Of a DNA stretch of 64,000 nucleotides, positions 12,165 to 23,870 are shown one piece after another. The DNA comes from Lantana camara (lineage: Eukaryota > Streptophyta > Magnoliopsida > Lamiales > Verbenaceae). The notes under the pieces were generated by a model. That model did not search any database. It saw only the letters and a program-made list of their open reading frames with translations, and was not told the DNA's origin. Positions within the stretch are counted from its first letter, which is position 1. Every line of letters begins with the position of its first letter. A program made the position numbers and the translations under genes. The stretch spans positions 15,922,501 to 15,986,500 of the forward strand of contig CM074858.1 of assembly GCA_037501455.1 (NCBI GenBank), written 5' to 3'.

Positions 12165-13865
12165 GCAAGTACTACTATGGTTTAAGTTATGTTGTGTGCT
12201 TGTTGTGTTGGTCTTGATTGTGGTGTTGGTGGTGTTGGGGGCTGAATTTGGAACTGATGTTGTGTTGGTGCTGATCTGTTGGTGTGAGTGCTGAATTTGG
12301 AACTGTTATTATTGGTGTTAATTGTTTATAATGCTAGATTTAATTGGCGAAGTGGTAAGTTGAGGTTTGACTCTTCAAATAATAGAATTTATAGCAATTA
12401 TATAAGTCAACTGTTGGAATTGGGTTTCTATTGTGTAGCCTACGTACTGCATATGTGATCATCATTTAGCAACAACCTTTGCACTGCTTCTGTACTTTAT
12501 CTATTGATTCATTTTATGTTTCTCGATATTTTTTTTCCCTGGAATTGTTTTGTGAAAATTAAATTTGTTGTTCTTGGGGATTGCAGCAGAAGTGATGGAC
12601 ACGGATTTGGGGGAGGGGGAGGGGGAGGGGGAGGGGGAGCAGTGGATGGAGGTTCTTTCATGGGAGCCTAGGGCTTTCCTCTATCACAACTTTTTGGTAA
12701 GTTTTGATTATGTATAGGCTATATGTTTTCCTTTTTGATATCCTAGTTTGATCTTATCTGGAATGTGAGTCGTTTTGGATATCTAATTTTATGTTTGTTT
12801 TTTGTGCTTCTGGGTTTTCTTCATGATTTGGTATTTGTTGGCTTTTGTTGATGAACTACCATGATTATTACGAGGTTAAAGTGCAGGCACAGTCTGAAAC
12901 TGCTTATGTCCTAAATGCAATTCCGATTCCTGATTGCTTAGGGTATTGATTATTGATCCACTTCATCTACTATATATCCTAATTTGGGGATTAGTATGTG
13001 GCACCTAATCTAGGTCACTAAGATTCACAAACAAAATCACTTGTTCCATTTTGCAGATTAATGAAAGACTCCAACATGTCATTTCTTCATAAGAAGTTGA
13101 CTTGATGATAGATAAGTCAATTAAAGTAATGCACATTTGCGAGTTCCCTAAAGAATTGTAGATTATTGTTGTGTCATATTTTGAATTTGATGATTGTCTT
13201 TGGGGGCCATGATATTAGGACCTCAGTTTGGGCTCAAAAGCTTTGTATCTTGTTGAAATTGACTTATATGAAGCAAAAGTTTTCATGAATCCTTCTTATG
13301 TTGCAAAAGTTTTATTTGGCTTGACATAAAACTTGTATTAACCGTCTATGGTGCTGACAGTCTAAGGAAGAATGTGAGTATCTGATAAATGTTGCTATAT
13401 CATTTTGATGCATTATCTTCTATATTCATGCAGTTACGTGTCTTTAAAGTTTAAATCCTCAGTTACCAAATAACCTTTGCAGATTTAGTGTTTTTGTTGA
13501 CAGATCAGGCAATTCAAATGGCTTAAGTGGCAATACAGCAACACTAGGTAAATTTTCAAATGGTGGAGAGAAGTTTTCGCTTCATATCTAGTGTTGGCGT
13601 ATTTTACGTAGTGTTAGCATAATATGGATTTATGTAATAGTACACAAAGAATTTGTAATTGAGAAGATTTTATCGAATTTCGTGTAGTTGGATGTGTTAT
13701 TACAATATTGTTAGATTTATGGACATGATTGAATTTCTAAATTATTGTTGGCCTATTACACATTATTGTTGAATTTTACGTTTTTAATTATTTTATTCTG
13801 GGTATATAATTGCTGAAATACAGGTTCAAAATTCAAAAAATAAAAAAATTGAAAAATTAATATTA
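12165..13865. other. Non-coding 3' part of the CACTA element
   Basis: No convincing coding region. It is AT-rich with T-rich tracts, and holds the G-rich repeat at 12609-12639. It probably contains the 3' UTR of the second gene. Confidence 0.5.
12609..12639 (+). repeat. (GGGGGA)n tandem repeat, potential G-quadruplex
   Basis: Five consecutive GGGGGA units lie on the plus strand. Five G5 runs separated by single A residues satisfy the usual G-quadruplex pattern. Confidence 0.8.
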
Positions 13866-14520
13866 ATATCAATCTTGCGACGAAAATTGCGATGAACATT
13901 GTGACGAAATTCGTCTAAAAAATTTTAGAATTTCCTTCTTTTTTTTTTTTAAATTTTCGTCTGAAAATCGTCTGAAAGTTCGTCTGAAAGTGTGTCTGAA
14001 GGAAATTGAAGTTCGTCTGAAAATCATCTGAAAGTTCGTCAGAAAGACGTTGAGTTTCGTCTGAAATGTTACACAAAACGACAAAATACATTTTTTCGTC
14101 TAAAGTTTGGTCGGAATTTTTCGTCGCAAAATAACTTCAGACGACCATTTTTGGTCGCAAAGTCGCCGGAAAAAGATACGAGGAAAATTGGGCTAAAATA
14201 TTTTCGTCGGAAATGTCATCGCAATTTCGCTTGAAAATGAAAATTTGGTCCATATATTATCGTCCGAATTTTCGTCGCAATTTCGTCGGAAAATGAGTTC
14301 GTCGGAAAATTGTAGATTTCGGGCGAGATCATTTTTCGTCTGAGTTTCGTCGGACTTTGGTCGGAAAATTTGTTCGTCGGAAGTTTCATCGGAAATGTCG
14401 TCTGAATTTGACTCTGACGAGGGTTATTCCGACCAAAATTTGTTCGTTTGAAACTCGTCTGAATTTCGTCGGAAACCTTGGATTTCAGACGAAAAGGTCC
14501 AAATTGTCGTCTGAAATCGG
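13866..14520. repeat. CACTA subterminal repeat region
   Basis: Dozens of short degenerate copies of cgtctgaa and cgtcggaa, mostly in direct orientation, lie within 650 bp of the terminus. In En/Spm such subterminal motifs bind the element's regulatory protein; here that is family knowledge. The ORFs across this region are by-products of the repeat. Confidence 0.85.
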
Positions 14521-14536
14521 CTATTTTTTTGTAGTG
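14517..14536. repeat. CACTA right terminal inverted repeat
   Basis: The block ends ...gctatttttttgtagtg at 14536. Its reverse complement begins CACTACAAAAAAATAGC. Confidence 0.88.
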
Positions 14537-15904
14537 GGAAAGGAGATGCATGAAGGGCTGCCTTATTAAATGGAAATGGATAGGAGGAGAGTGAGAGATC
14601 CTATAGTCTCGCTTAGTATGAGGGGCTACCTTATTAACTCCAGTTATTGTTTTTTTGGGCCGGCCTTAACTTTAAACTTTATTTTCATATTGGCTTGGCC
14701 TACTTGATGTTCTTTCTTGTGTATTATCGTGGGCATCCAAGTTCAATTAGCTTAGTTGATCTGTGGATCATGCACTCTTGTATCCCGTTTGGATTTGGTT
14801 ATTTATATATGAGGTGGAGTTTTCGTTTAAAACTCCACGGCTAGTTACGGTTTTTTTTTTTTTTTTATAAAAGGAAAAGAGATGCATAACAAAATGGGAG
14901 AAGAGAGAGAAAGGAGAGCGTTTAGTCCTAAATCCATCGGTAAATTTGACACATCTTAATTACAGTATATATTTTCTTCTAAATGAGAGCAACTATAGTT
15001 GATTATAGTAATTCATTGCCTAGCTGAATAGTAGACATGGTCTCAAACCGTCCAAATGCATCTCTTCGTTCCATATAAAAATTCCATCTAATTATTAAAT
15101 GTAAAGATTAAAGAGAGGCCGAATTTAATCTTAAAAAGTGCACAAAATCACCGTCAAATACTAATAATTTTAGTTGAAATTTTGCAACACAATTAATACC
15201 GATCAACAGGGAAAAAAAAAAGAAGTTAATTAAACAGAAACATGTCAACTACATGATGTGATGTGTTGCGCAAGAGACAAACCAAAAGAACAAAAGCAAC
15301 ACTATTTAGCTCACTAAAAGGAAAATAATATTCAGAGGAAATCTCAGTGGTGACGCCTAGGCTGAAAATCCAGAAACTTATATATAGTGGGAACCATTAT
15401 ATCTTACTTTGGCTCTCCACCATTCTTTCTTTCTTTCCTTTTCAGACATACAAACACACTAGTCACTACACAATCCTCAGATTTTAACCCATATCTGCGT
15501 GCATGGCCCTACTTCCACACGCAGTGCGTTTATGCATATCAACATCCCACTAGATCATTACCAAATTAGTGTTCAAATTTCGAACACTGTGTTTGTGGGT
15601 CGAAATTTTGAATAGGGAGGATGACTTCTATATTATGCCTTTGCAGTACCCGAATATCGAAAAATATTGAGAGGAAAAACAAATAAACATTACCTTTTCG
15701 ATATATATATATATTTTTATTAAGTTTTACGGCGTATGCACGGACAAATATACCATTAATATCGAGTAAGGTTTGAACTAATTATCTTCTTATGCATTCA
15801 TTTTCTTCCATATTTAAGAAAATGTGTGTTTGTACGTGTCTGTGGGCTTTTTGTAACTACTACTGCCTCTAATGAACCCATATTTATAAAAATATTATTT
15901 TATC
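14537..15904. other. Intergenic sequence, no gene seen
   Basis: AT-rich, with homopolymer A/T tracts (about 14851-14867, 15211-15219). A TATA-like ttatatatagtggg at about 15377-15390 is followed by a CT-rich stretch resembling a plant leader, but I see no coding exon after it. Confidence 0.5.
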
Positions 15905-17310
15905 GTGTTGTGATAGAAACTGATGTTGGACAAACACTTCTCACATGAAAAATAAAAAATAAATAAAAATCATAATGTCCTATTCGTATCGTGTTATATC
16001 TATATCATTGTGTTAATATCTATACATGCATCATATAGACCGTTGCCTAAATGCTTCAGTCGTCATATCCAAATGCGAGCAAAAGCTTAAAATCACGAGT
16101 ACTATAGTGTACGTTATAGTGAAAAAGACATGGAGTGCCACTAGAGAGAGAGATGGAGTCAAGTTGCTTTCATCATTTCATAGATATCGTTGGGCGACTG
16201 TTTATCAAGATTAGGATACGATCCATAACTAAAGATCAAGTGATTAGGAGCCTAAACTGATGAAGCAGCTAAGAGGAATATCACATTGTAAGTGCCAAAG
16301 TATGTCAACATTTACACATGCATAATCGATCGAACACATCACATGTATCCTGCATAGATATCTGCTATACACGGACTGATTCCAGACTTAGCAATTAGCA
16401 ATAAGCAATCCATGTGTTGAAAAGTATGAAGTTGACTAACTCCCAAAGACTTCCCGGAATTTTATATATATATAATTTAAAATAAGAGGGGATGAAAATT
16501 AAATAAGGGAAATAAAATCTCTAAATAGAGAGAACTAAAATATAAATATGTCAAAATAAGTGTATAAAAATAAAAAACATTCAAAATTTAAGGAGGACGA
16601 AGTCGGGTTTCATGTGGACATTTATGACTTTGTTTAGTTTGAATTTTAGGAATAGAGAACACAACAATTGCACGTGAATGATTAGGGTAGATACAGTCGT
16701 TTTGTTTGGTCCTTAATACAAGGGTTTGGGGGGTTTCTACATTTGAATTAATTAAATTGGTCGACAGTTTAGTAAACTAAATGTCTGATGCGGTAAATCT
16801 AGCTAGATTGGGTGTAATGATTCACATAGTTAGATGCATGCTATTGTAATATCTTATTCATTTCATTTGAAATTGTTAGTAAACTCAAAACCAAATTTAA
16901 ATAAAGAAAAAATGTATATATATACTTTATGTTATTTATGCATTATGGGAATTGCTTTGAAAACTAATTTCTACTTATTTAAGCAGGAATTACGTAGAAA
17001 TTAGAGCATATATGTTTAAATTTCTACTTTCAAACTCCCAACATTTATTTTTTTTACTTTGGGCTTTTTTTTTCCCTCCAAAATTCACTACTTTTAATGC
17101 TCTAACTTTGTACGGCTTTTATTTCTGCTATATTTATCAAAAAAAATAAAAGTAATTACACGCAAACTTTATGATCATGCACTGCATTATAAGGTTTAAC
17201 CTGAAATTTTTTTGACGAACTTAACTAAGTCCCGTAGATCTAAAACTTAGGCAGGCACTTTGATTAAAGGCATATTGTCCAATACTTTGGCTTGTTTTGG
17301 GCTCGTATTA
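15905..17310 (+). repeat. Dispersed duplication, copy 1
   Basis: This block matches 41965-42845 in the same orientation, about 26 kb away. Shared landmarks in order are catatagac.gttgcctaaatg, atcacgagtactatagtgta, gttgggcgactgtttatcaa, the tgcacgtgaatgatt...acaagggtttggggg stretch, and ccgtagatctaaaac. Copy 1 carries two extra stretches (about 16380-16625 and 16770-17040) that copy 2 lacks. It has no identified coding function; a 62-codon ORF at 16026 is discussed under rejected items. Confidence 0.8.
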
Positions 17311-18233
17311 TGTCATTCAACATTAGAACAGGGCCTATGGACGTTATCGAATTACAGTCAACAAACTCAACCACATATTTGGGGCCCGGTTCAAATAGGC
17401 CTATTTCAGTAATTCATCGCAATGTTAGTTAAAACAAATGACTCGTATTTAAGTTTTTATATAGTTGGTCAAAGTGTGATACGGTTTCGTATCCAAAGAG
17501 ACTTTAGAGCAGTCTCGGGCTCATAAGAATAAGGGGCAGAGGGGGAGGAAGATAATCCGGTAAGATCAACCGACCGGTGAAACTTAGGAGAGAAGAGATT
17601 ATAGAGAGAAAAGTTGTAGAGATAAAAGATTGAGAAATTAATATTATTGTTATTTATATTCTCTTAACTCCAATCCTTCGATATATAAATAAAAGACATC
17701 CCTAGATTATGGACTCTAACAAAGGAAAATAACATAAAGACTCCAATACTAGCACTAATTACAGAATCTTTCCCACAAAAAAAAAAAAACTAATTACAGA
17801 ATCTTAGAATCCTATCCCAACTAGTGCGTAACGTAAATATTGAACCATATTAATTCTATTCAATCCCTACTCTTCTCTCTTGATAACGTGTATCTCCGTC
17901 CATATCAAAGTGGTTAATGAGTTCATTTTTTAAGGTAATTTTTTGGGTCCTCGCTTGAGTGTGCATGTGTTGAAGGAAAAAAAAAAGTGCGTGTGTTAAA
18001 AGGAAAAAAAAAAAGTTTCTATATGCAGACGATCATTGATCGAGACAAATTTATGTCTTAACCCCAACAAAACTTAAAATCATAATAGTGATATAAAATC
18101 AGATTCGAAACCATGAGATATAGAGCCAGATTTAAATTACAATGTCATTTTAGGTGGGAAAAGACAAACTTGCTATTAAAAATCAGGGTTTGTTTTATTT
18201 TATTTAATTCAATTCGTTTTGATAATTGATGTA
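17311..18233. other. Intergenic sequence, no gene seen
   Basis: AT-rich with poly-A tracts (about 17777-17790, 17980-18015). No ORF or terminal repeat that I can assign. Confidence 0.5.
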
Positions 18234-18238
18234 GTAGA

Positions 18239-18439
18239 TATTGGAGGATATCGGGAGTTATGGAAAGATTGGCTCCATTCATATGGAAGATTCCAGACAG
18301 CTTTTATTCCACATTTATTTGATTGATTGTATTTCCTTTTTTTTTCTCTAGATTTTTGTATATATTGTTGTACTATTCTTTGTATCCTCAACACATTATG
18401 CAATACACAATACTTCCCACATCTTTTTCATCTTTTACA
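18239..18439 (+). repeat. Copia 5' LTR (201 bp)
   Basis: It starts tattggagg (TG mutated to TA) and ends cttttaca. It is co-linear with the 3' LTR without indels. Confidence 0.93.
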
Positions 18440-18451
18440 TGGCATCAGAGC
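18440..18451 (+). promoter_or_regulatory. Copia primer binding site (initiator tRNA-Met)
   Basis: tggcatcagagc directly follows the LTR. It differs by one base from the usual tggtatcagagc. Confidence 0.9.
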
Positions 18452-19239
18452 AGGTTCTAAAATCTGCGTTTTTCCTTGACACAATCATGAGTGACATTAA
18501 AGGTGACAAAGATCATCTCTCTCGCCTACACTCATCAGATTCATGTAGTTTACGACGAAATCGAGATGATAAGGCCGTTGGAACCAACTTTTCACGTACC
18601 AGCCTTGCTGTTGTTATAACTGGAACCAGTCAATCACCAAAGAAGGGTCAGACTAACGGAGCCAAACACTCTATTGTTGCCACTGGAATCAACTCACCAG
18701 TTCTAGTCTGCAACCTCTCAAGCATTAATGGTGAATGGATTGTTGATACCGGAGCAACGAATCACATGACATATGATGTTGATTCATTGTCAAATGTTGA
18801 TTTTCGACAAAGGTTCCACCCGTGCAGATCCCCAACAGTGCTACGGAAGAAGTTCATGCTTTGGGAAAGATAGATCTTGGAAAAGGACTCATGCTAGAAC
18901 AAGTTCTTCGAGTCCCCAATTTTAATTTCAATTTGTTGTCTATTAGTAAATTGACAAAAGATTTGAATTGTTCTGTGACATTCACATCAGATCATTTTGT
19001 GATTCAGGATTTAACCTCGGGAAGGCTGATCGGAGAGGGAAAAGAGCGAAACGACCTATATCACATGGAGCCAACAAGAGGGACAAAGGCTTCGGCTACT
19101 GGTACTTTGGTTAATGCAAATTTGTGGCATCTCCGATTGGGACATCTACCAGTAAATCATATTCACCTGATACCGAACATACATGTCTCATCTGGTTGCA
19201 AGAAAACTTTAATTTGTGATGCGTGTTGTCGTGAAAAAC

Positions 19240-21469
19240 TGATATGTCATATAATTATCTAATTGTTGAGCGTGAGTTGTTACATTTTACTCCACAATTT
19301 GGTTTTATTATGGGTGATTAATCAAATTTAATACTTTCATGTAGGAAAACATAATTTGTGGGAATTTACAAATGACCTGACCCTCGTAAAACACTTTGGT
19401 TCAAGATTGGGATATGGTTTAATTGGATTGTCAATGTGAGACATGCATGCACTAGGCCCATTTGTCCAAACCCCTTTTGGAATTCCGTTTTGCACAAAGA
19501 AGGTGTATTGGGCTGGAAGCTTTAACAAGTATTGGCCCATTCATTTTATGATTCCACGCAGAACATGGGGTAATTCATGAATTGAGAGAATTAATGGGCT
19601 TAAAGATAGTGGAGTTACGTTTCTTTTAGAGAATGGGGCAATTACTCTACAGAACATGGGGTTACAAAATGTTGAAAAAAAAATGGAGATAGTGGCCTTC
19701 ATGACGGAAGAACGTGGGGAAGACGTGGGGAAAAGCATTCATAGCCTCTCTACACTATAAAAGATGAGCAATACGACAGAAACGAACAGAGGAGAACGAG
19801 TCCATCCCTTTCCTTCAGTTTTACTCTTTTGATTTTGTTAATTTCCTTTGTTCTTGATTAGTTAGTTTCGTTTTAGTTGGGATTTTCCTAGTATGCATTA
19901 GGTTTTGTGAGACTACTTCTTTTGTTGATTAATTCAAGTTATCCGTTTTATTTCTAAATTAACGTTATTATGTTTGTTCTATTCTTTGATTAATTTAAGA
20001 GCTCGAATCTCAGGATAAGCAATTCACATACAGCTAGTTAATTCGTTTGGTGGAGTCTAGCCGGACAATTAACGAAGTGGCAATTAGGGGTGAACAAAAA
20101 ACCCGAACCGAACCGAACCGAACCGAACCGAACCGAAGAAGTTCGGTTTCGGTTTCGGTTATTGGTTTTTTGAACTTTCGGTTTTGGTTCGGTTTCGGTT
20201 ACCGAAAACCGAACCAATGCCCTTTTACTTATAGCGTTTTTGTTTTTTCCCCTTCCCACGCTTTTGTTTTCTTCTTGTTCACACTTCACTTTTAGAATTC
20301 AGATCTAGATTTTCATTTTTTAGACTTTCAGGCTTTCAGTCAGGCCTCTACACCCTAACCCAGCCACCAAGAGGACGTCGCTTATCGTCGGCCCCGCCAT
20401 CACCCACAAAGATCCTTGCCACTGCCGCCACCTCCACCTCCAATTGCTTGACGCCGCCACCTCAAGTCCTCCATTGCACCCAGGTGAAATATGAATTGAG
20501 GGATAGAATTGAGAAAAAGGTTGATATTTTTCCCGCAGCTCAGTGCCTCTATTTGTGAGATATGAATTGAGGGATAACAATTTGGCCTCTAACTCTCTGG
20601 TTGAAACTGAAATTGAGGCTTTTGATTTACAGCCTATTGTTTTACATTGAAATTCAGCCTTTTTTTTTTCTTTTTTTTTTTCCCTGTATCAAATTCGGTT
20701 TTTCGGTTTTTTACCGAAACCGAACCGAAAATTTTCGGTTTTTACCGAACCGAAACCGATCCTATTCGGTTCGGTAAACGGTTAGGCAAATTCAATAATC
20801 GAAAATTCGGTTAACCGAACCGAATAACCGAATTTTCAGTTATTTACCGAATGTGTACCCCTAGTGGCAATCAACACTAGGTTGTTAAGTTCGGCTGATT
20901 TTGTGTTGTGGGATATTATGGTCTAATTAGGAGAAGTAGGAGTTTCTACTAAGTCGGTTAGGGTTAGTGTTTCTTTAGTACGTAAAGCAATTAGTTAATT
21001 GAATCTTTGAAGGAGTTTCTGAAAAGGTTATTAGCTAGTTAGGGAATAGTCTTTAGGAGTTTCTTCAGATTATTCTAAATGGTAAGAAGAAACGAGGGAG
21101 CCGGAGGTGTTATCTGGTAACTATAGCTAGCCTAACGAGAAATTAATCACCCTGTTTGTGATCATAGCCTGATGCATGCGTAGGAAAATCCCAACTACTT
21201 GTTATTTACTGAATTAATTGAAGTGTCAACTGAGTTTAGTTGTTAATTATTTGTTTATTTAGTCTCATTTTGTTTATTTCATTATTAGTTTAATCAAATC
21301 TCAAACCCTCCCCCCCCCTTTTATTTTAATTGCTTTATTTCATTTCCTTGGCATATTAAGAAGTACAATCTCACCCAATCCTCGAGGATTGATACCCTTT
21401 TACCACTATTTACAAGTCGTTTGTATTCGGTACTTGGGACTTTATTTTTGGTGGCCTCGACACCCATCA
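19240..21469 (+). repeat. 5' LTR of Athila A2 (2230 bp including a hAT MITE)
   Basis: It runs TGATATG to cacccatca. Without the MITE and one 8-bp repeat it is about 1.44 kb and aligns with the reverse complement of 9105-10703. Confidence 0.88.
20085..20863. mobile_element. hAT-type MITE (779 bp) inside the A2 LTR
   Basis: Termini taggggtgaac and gtgtaccccta form imperfect inverted repeats, flanked by perfect 8-bp duplications gtggcaat (20077-20084 and 20864-20871). Eight bp is the hAT signature. The A1 LTR carries the unoccupied site with a single copy of the octamer (one base different). The interior is rich in (AACCG)n / (CGGTT)n near both ends and has no transposase. Confidence 0.93.
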
Positions 21470-21474
21470 ATTTT

Positions 21475-21491
21475 TGGCGCCGTTGTCGGGG
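21475..21491 (+). promoter_or_regulatory. Primer binding site of A2 (tRNA-Asp)
   Basis: tggcgccgttgtcgggg lies 5 bp after the LTR. It has one mismatch to the tRNA-Asp complement. Confidence 0.88.
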
Positions 21492-21519
21492 ATTGGTTTG
21501 TAATTGATTTTGTTTTTTT

Positions 21520-21805
21520 TTTCTTACGCCTAGGAACCTTCATATGAGCAGTTGGTGCAAGTTCGAAATTGTTTGAGCTGGATTCTGAACAAGAGTTTGC
21601 AGTTGCATCGCAGACCGACAGGAAAACTGATCACTTCCCTGTCAATGATCACGGTCAGGATATGGCTCAGAACATAACACTTCGGGACCTTGCCCGACCC
21701 ACTGAGGCACAACAGACACTTAAGCCCCCTGATCGAGTAATTGAAGATTTGGACAGTAAGGTGAAGGGCCATGGACCAACATCGTTTTATGGAGGCTTTA
21801 AATAG
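21520..21805 (+). pseudogene. Athila A2 truncated gag, fused to a pol-end remnant
   Basis: The frame holds FELDSEQEF, then DHGQDMAQN and LRDLARPTEAQQ, clearly the counterpart of the A1 gag start. At about 21720 it switches to LKPPDRVIEDLD and stops at 21803-21805. The remaining gag and all of pol are missing, so an internal deletion probably joined early gag to sequence near the pol end. The gggaggcaaccca block about 100 bp downstream is typical of the sequence following pol in this group. Confidence 0.7.
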
Positions 21806-22380
21806 CACATGGTTGAAGGGATTAATCTAGAGGACCCTCCTCTAGAAGCTTGAAGTGCAAAATGAAACATGTCGGGTCCATGACGTTAAACACGGGCGCT
21901 GAATGGGAGGCAACCCATGTTTATTTGCTTGCTTAGTTTTGTTGTTTTCGTTATTGTTTTGTTTTTCTCGTTTTCCTCATCCCGTTGTGATATTTTCTCT
22001 TCTCGTGCTTTGCAGGTGCATTTGGTGGTAATACTCTTGGATAAGTGTGGGGGAAGGGGTGAAAATGTTGGTACAAACGAAGTGCTGAAAATGATCTAGA
22101 TTTTACTGTGAAGCAGGTTGACTATAGTCACGGTCAAGGACCCAAGATCCGTTTTGAATAGCCTGAGTTACACTGACCCGCGACCGCTCCATAACCCATA
22201 CCATCCCGTCCATTCACCCGTTTTCACAACCCGAACCGCCTCAACCATTAATCCTAACCCTAACCTATATCAGACTCACTTACACACACAATATCCACAC
22301 TTACACATATTAAGCCTCAATTACATCCCTTTCTCTCATCAAACACAAAATCCCCAAATCGAACATCCTAATCTTAGAAT

Positions 22381-22543
22381 CATGGGTGGAGATGTCTCCA
22401 GAATGGCCCTTGTGCGTAAGAGATACAACACTCGTTCTACCACCGTAGTGCTACCAATTCCGGCGATCTGCAACCTCACGCAGCATTCAAGGCTAATACA
22501 CTGTCAGAAAAAGAAATTAGGGAACATGGCAGAATGCTACTGA
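22381..22543 (+). pseudogene. Remnant of the Athila A2 second ORF (N-terminus)
   Basis: ATG at 22381 opens a short basic reading frame (MGGDVSRMALVRKRYNTRS) that ends at 22541-22543. It is preceded by a CA-rich leader-like stretch (22180-22380). Position and basic start resemble the beginning of the second ORF of Athila B (60048), but sequence similarity is too weak to prove it. Confidence 0.4.
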
Positions 22544-23857
22544 CGAAGCTGCTCGTGATCATCGACAGGATTCTCCGAGTCTGAGTCCCAACCATCACAC
22601 CCCCCGGGTTCAGGGAAGTCCTCTGTTTTCTATTTCTGACTTACTTTATGTTGAGGACAACATGTGCTTCAAGTGTGGGGGGGTCTTAGTGCTGAATTGA
22701 GAAAATTTTTGCATGATTTTGGGGTATTTTTGAGGATGATAAGGGGCTGATAGTTCTGGGAAAATAATGTTGTTGCTATAATGTGATAGAGTTGATAATT
22801 TTTCTGCTTGTTTTGGTGCGTTTGAGTTTGTGAATAGTAATTTCAGTGTCGTGCCATCTCTATGCATGATTTGGAGATAAGATATGGCCTAGTTTGATTC
22901 CTATTTGATGAATTTTCACGATTTAGGCAATGATGGATTATTTTTAAAAGGATATGGAAGTATGGTTGAGTCTTGCATCCTTGATGTTGGCTATTGTTGA
23001 TGAAATTCTCACATTTTGGAAATTGCATGCCCGGTTTTAATGGTTAGAACGTTAAAATTGTGTGATTAAAATGACACCATTTCTTGAATAGAAACTTATG
23101 AAGCTTAGAAGTTGAATTTGGTATGCACTTTGAATTTTCACTTGTTTTTGGGACATTGTGGTGGAGCTAAGGATTTAATTTAAGCTTGGGAATTACATGC
23201 TATGATCTATTATGTGCAGCGCCAAAAATCCGTCGAAAAGATTAAATGGGGCTTAGTAACCGGGTGACATTCGTCACAAATATTTGTGCTCGCGTAAAAC
23301 GGTCCCAAATGATCTCGACGAGTGAGGCAATTCTTGAATACTCCACTGATTACCCAACTAAATAAGAGATTTGTCACAATAAAAACGGGTAATTATGAGT
23401 AAGGCAAAGCCACTTGAGGTTGTGATTGGTTGAGTAACCGGATGGCATTCATCACAAATGTTTGCGTTCGCGTCGAAAGGCCAATGACAATTTAAGCAAT
23501 TTCTAGCTAAGTTCCTTATATAATTTTAACTACGAATAACCCAAATTCCCCACAACTACCGTTTTCATTTGAAACTCCCATGTGCATATCGATCATCTCA
23601 TAAGTTGAATATGATTTATAGGATTAAATGATATATAATTCAACTTTTGTAAATCGTGCATGTGCATAAGATGGTAACCGGGCATTATGTTTTCTTATGT
23701 GAGACTCTAATTGCATTTGGTTCAATATTTGGTAGTGTAGGGCGAAAATTATGCTTTCATTCCTAGTTTACATTGCCCATTTCGTGTTTTCATTGAATAG
23801 AGTCGAATTTCTCTCTTCTCTTTGATCCTAGTTTATGCTTGAGGGCAAGCATTGCCT
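22544..23857 (+). other. 3' non-coding region of Athila A2 with an internal duplication
   Basis: No coding region. Two related segments about 190 bp apart (around 23245-23320 and 23430-23505) share aaccgg.tg.cattc.tcacaaat.tttg.g.tcgcgt. A polypurine-like 13-mer aagtgtggggggg occurs at 22671-22683 as well as at the end (23858-23870), and a variant lies at 22043-22056. Confidence 0.65.
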
Positions 23858-23870
23858 AAGTGTGGGGGGG
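23858..23870 (+). promoter_or_regulatory. Polypurine tract of Athila A2
   Basis: aagtgtggggggg forms the last bases of the element. The 3' LTR that should follow is missing. Confidence 0.75.

Larger units (their letters stand above)
1..14536 (+). mobile_element. CACTA (En/Spm) DNA transposon, 3' part, left end outside window
   Basis: The right terminus reads ...tttttttgtagtg and ends at 14536; in reverse complement this begins CACTACAAAAAAA, the hallmark CACTA terminal inverted repeat. Inside it lie dense subterminal repeats (13866-14520). Upstream are the C-terminal part of a TNP2 transposase (1-1027) and a second gene with a plant Transposase_24-type (Ptta/En/Spm) domain (2168-12164), both on the plus strand in the gene order expected for the superfamily. 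An 8.3-kb Athila element is inserted in the second gene. The left TIR and most of TNP2 lie before position 1, so the 3-bp target duplication cannot be tested. Both genes carry stops or frameshifts, so this copy is probably non-autonomous. Confidence 0.9.
19240..23870 (+). mobile_element. Athila A2: pol-less copy lacking its 3' LTR, nested in copia
   Basis: It begins TGATATG at 19240 inside the copia integrase region. It has a 5' LTR to 21469, a tRNA-Asp primer site, a shortened gag start, the gggaggcaaccca block near 21906, a remnant of the second ORF and several polypurine motifs, and stops at the last G of a polypurine tract (23870). The next bases already belong to copia. There is thus no 3' LTR and no right target duplication. 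Protease, RT, RNase H and integrase are absent. LTR and gag-start similarity to A1 place both in one family. Confidence 0.88.

Noticed and set aside
13869..14569. ORFs of 60-111 codons on both strands
   Set aside because: By-products of the CACTA subterminal cgtctgaa/cgtcggaa repeats.
16026..16214. Conserved small gene: 62-codon ORF with a related 89-codon ORF at 42053
   Set aside because: The pair lies in the dispersed duplication. By eye about 8-10 replacement and 5 silent changes over the shared codons, close to neutral, and the stop is not shared. No supporting domain.
20101..20136. Interstitial telomeric repeat
   Set aside because: The unit is AACCG, not the plant telomere unit AAACCCT; it belongs to the hAT MITE.
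22118..22543. 141-codon gene
   Set aside because: The first part is a CA-rich leader-like stretch without protein character; only the segment from 22381 resembles an ORF2 start.
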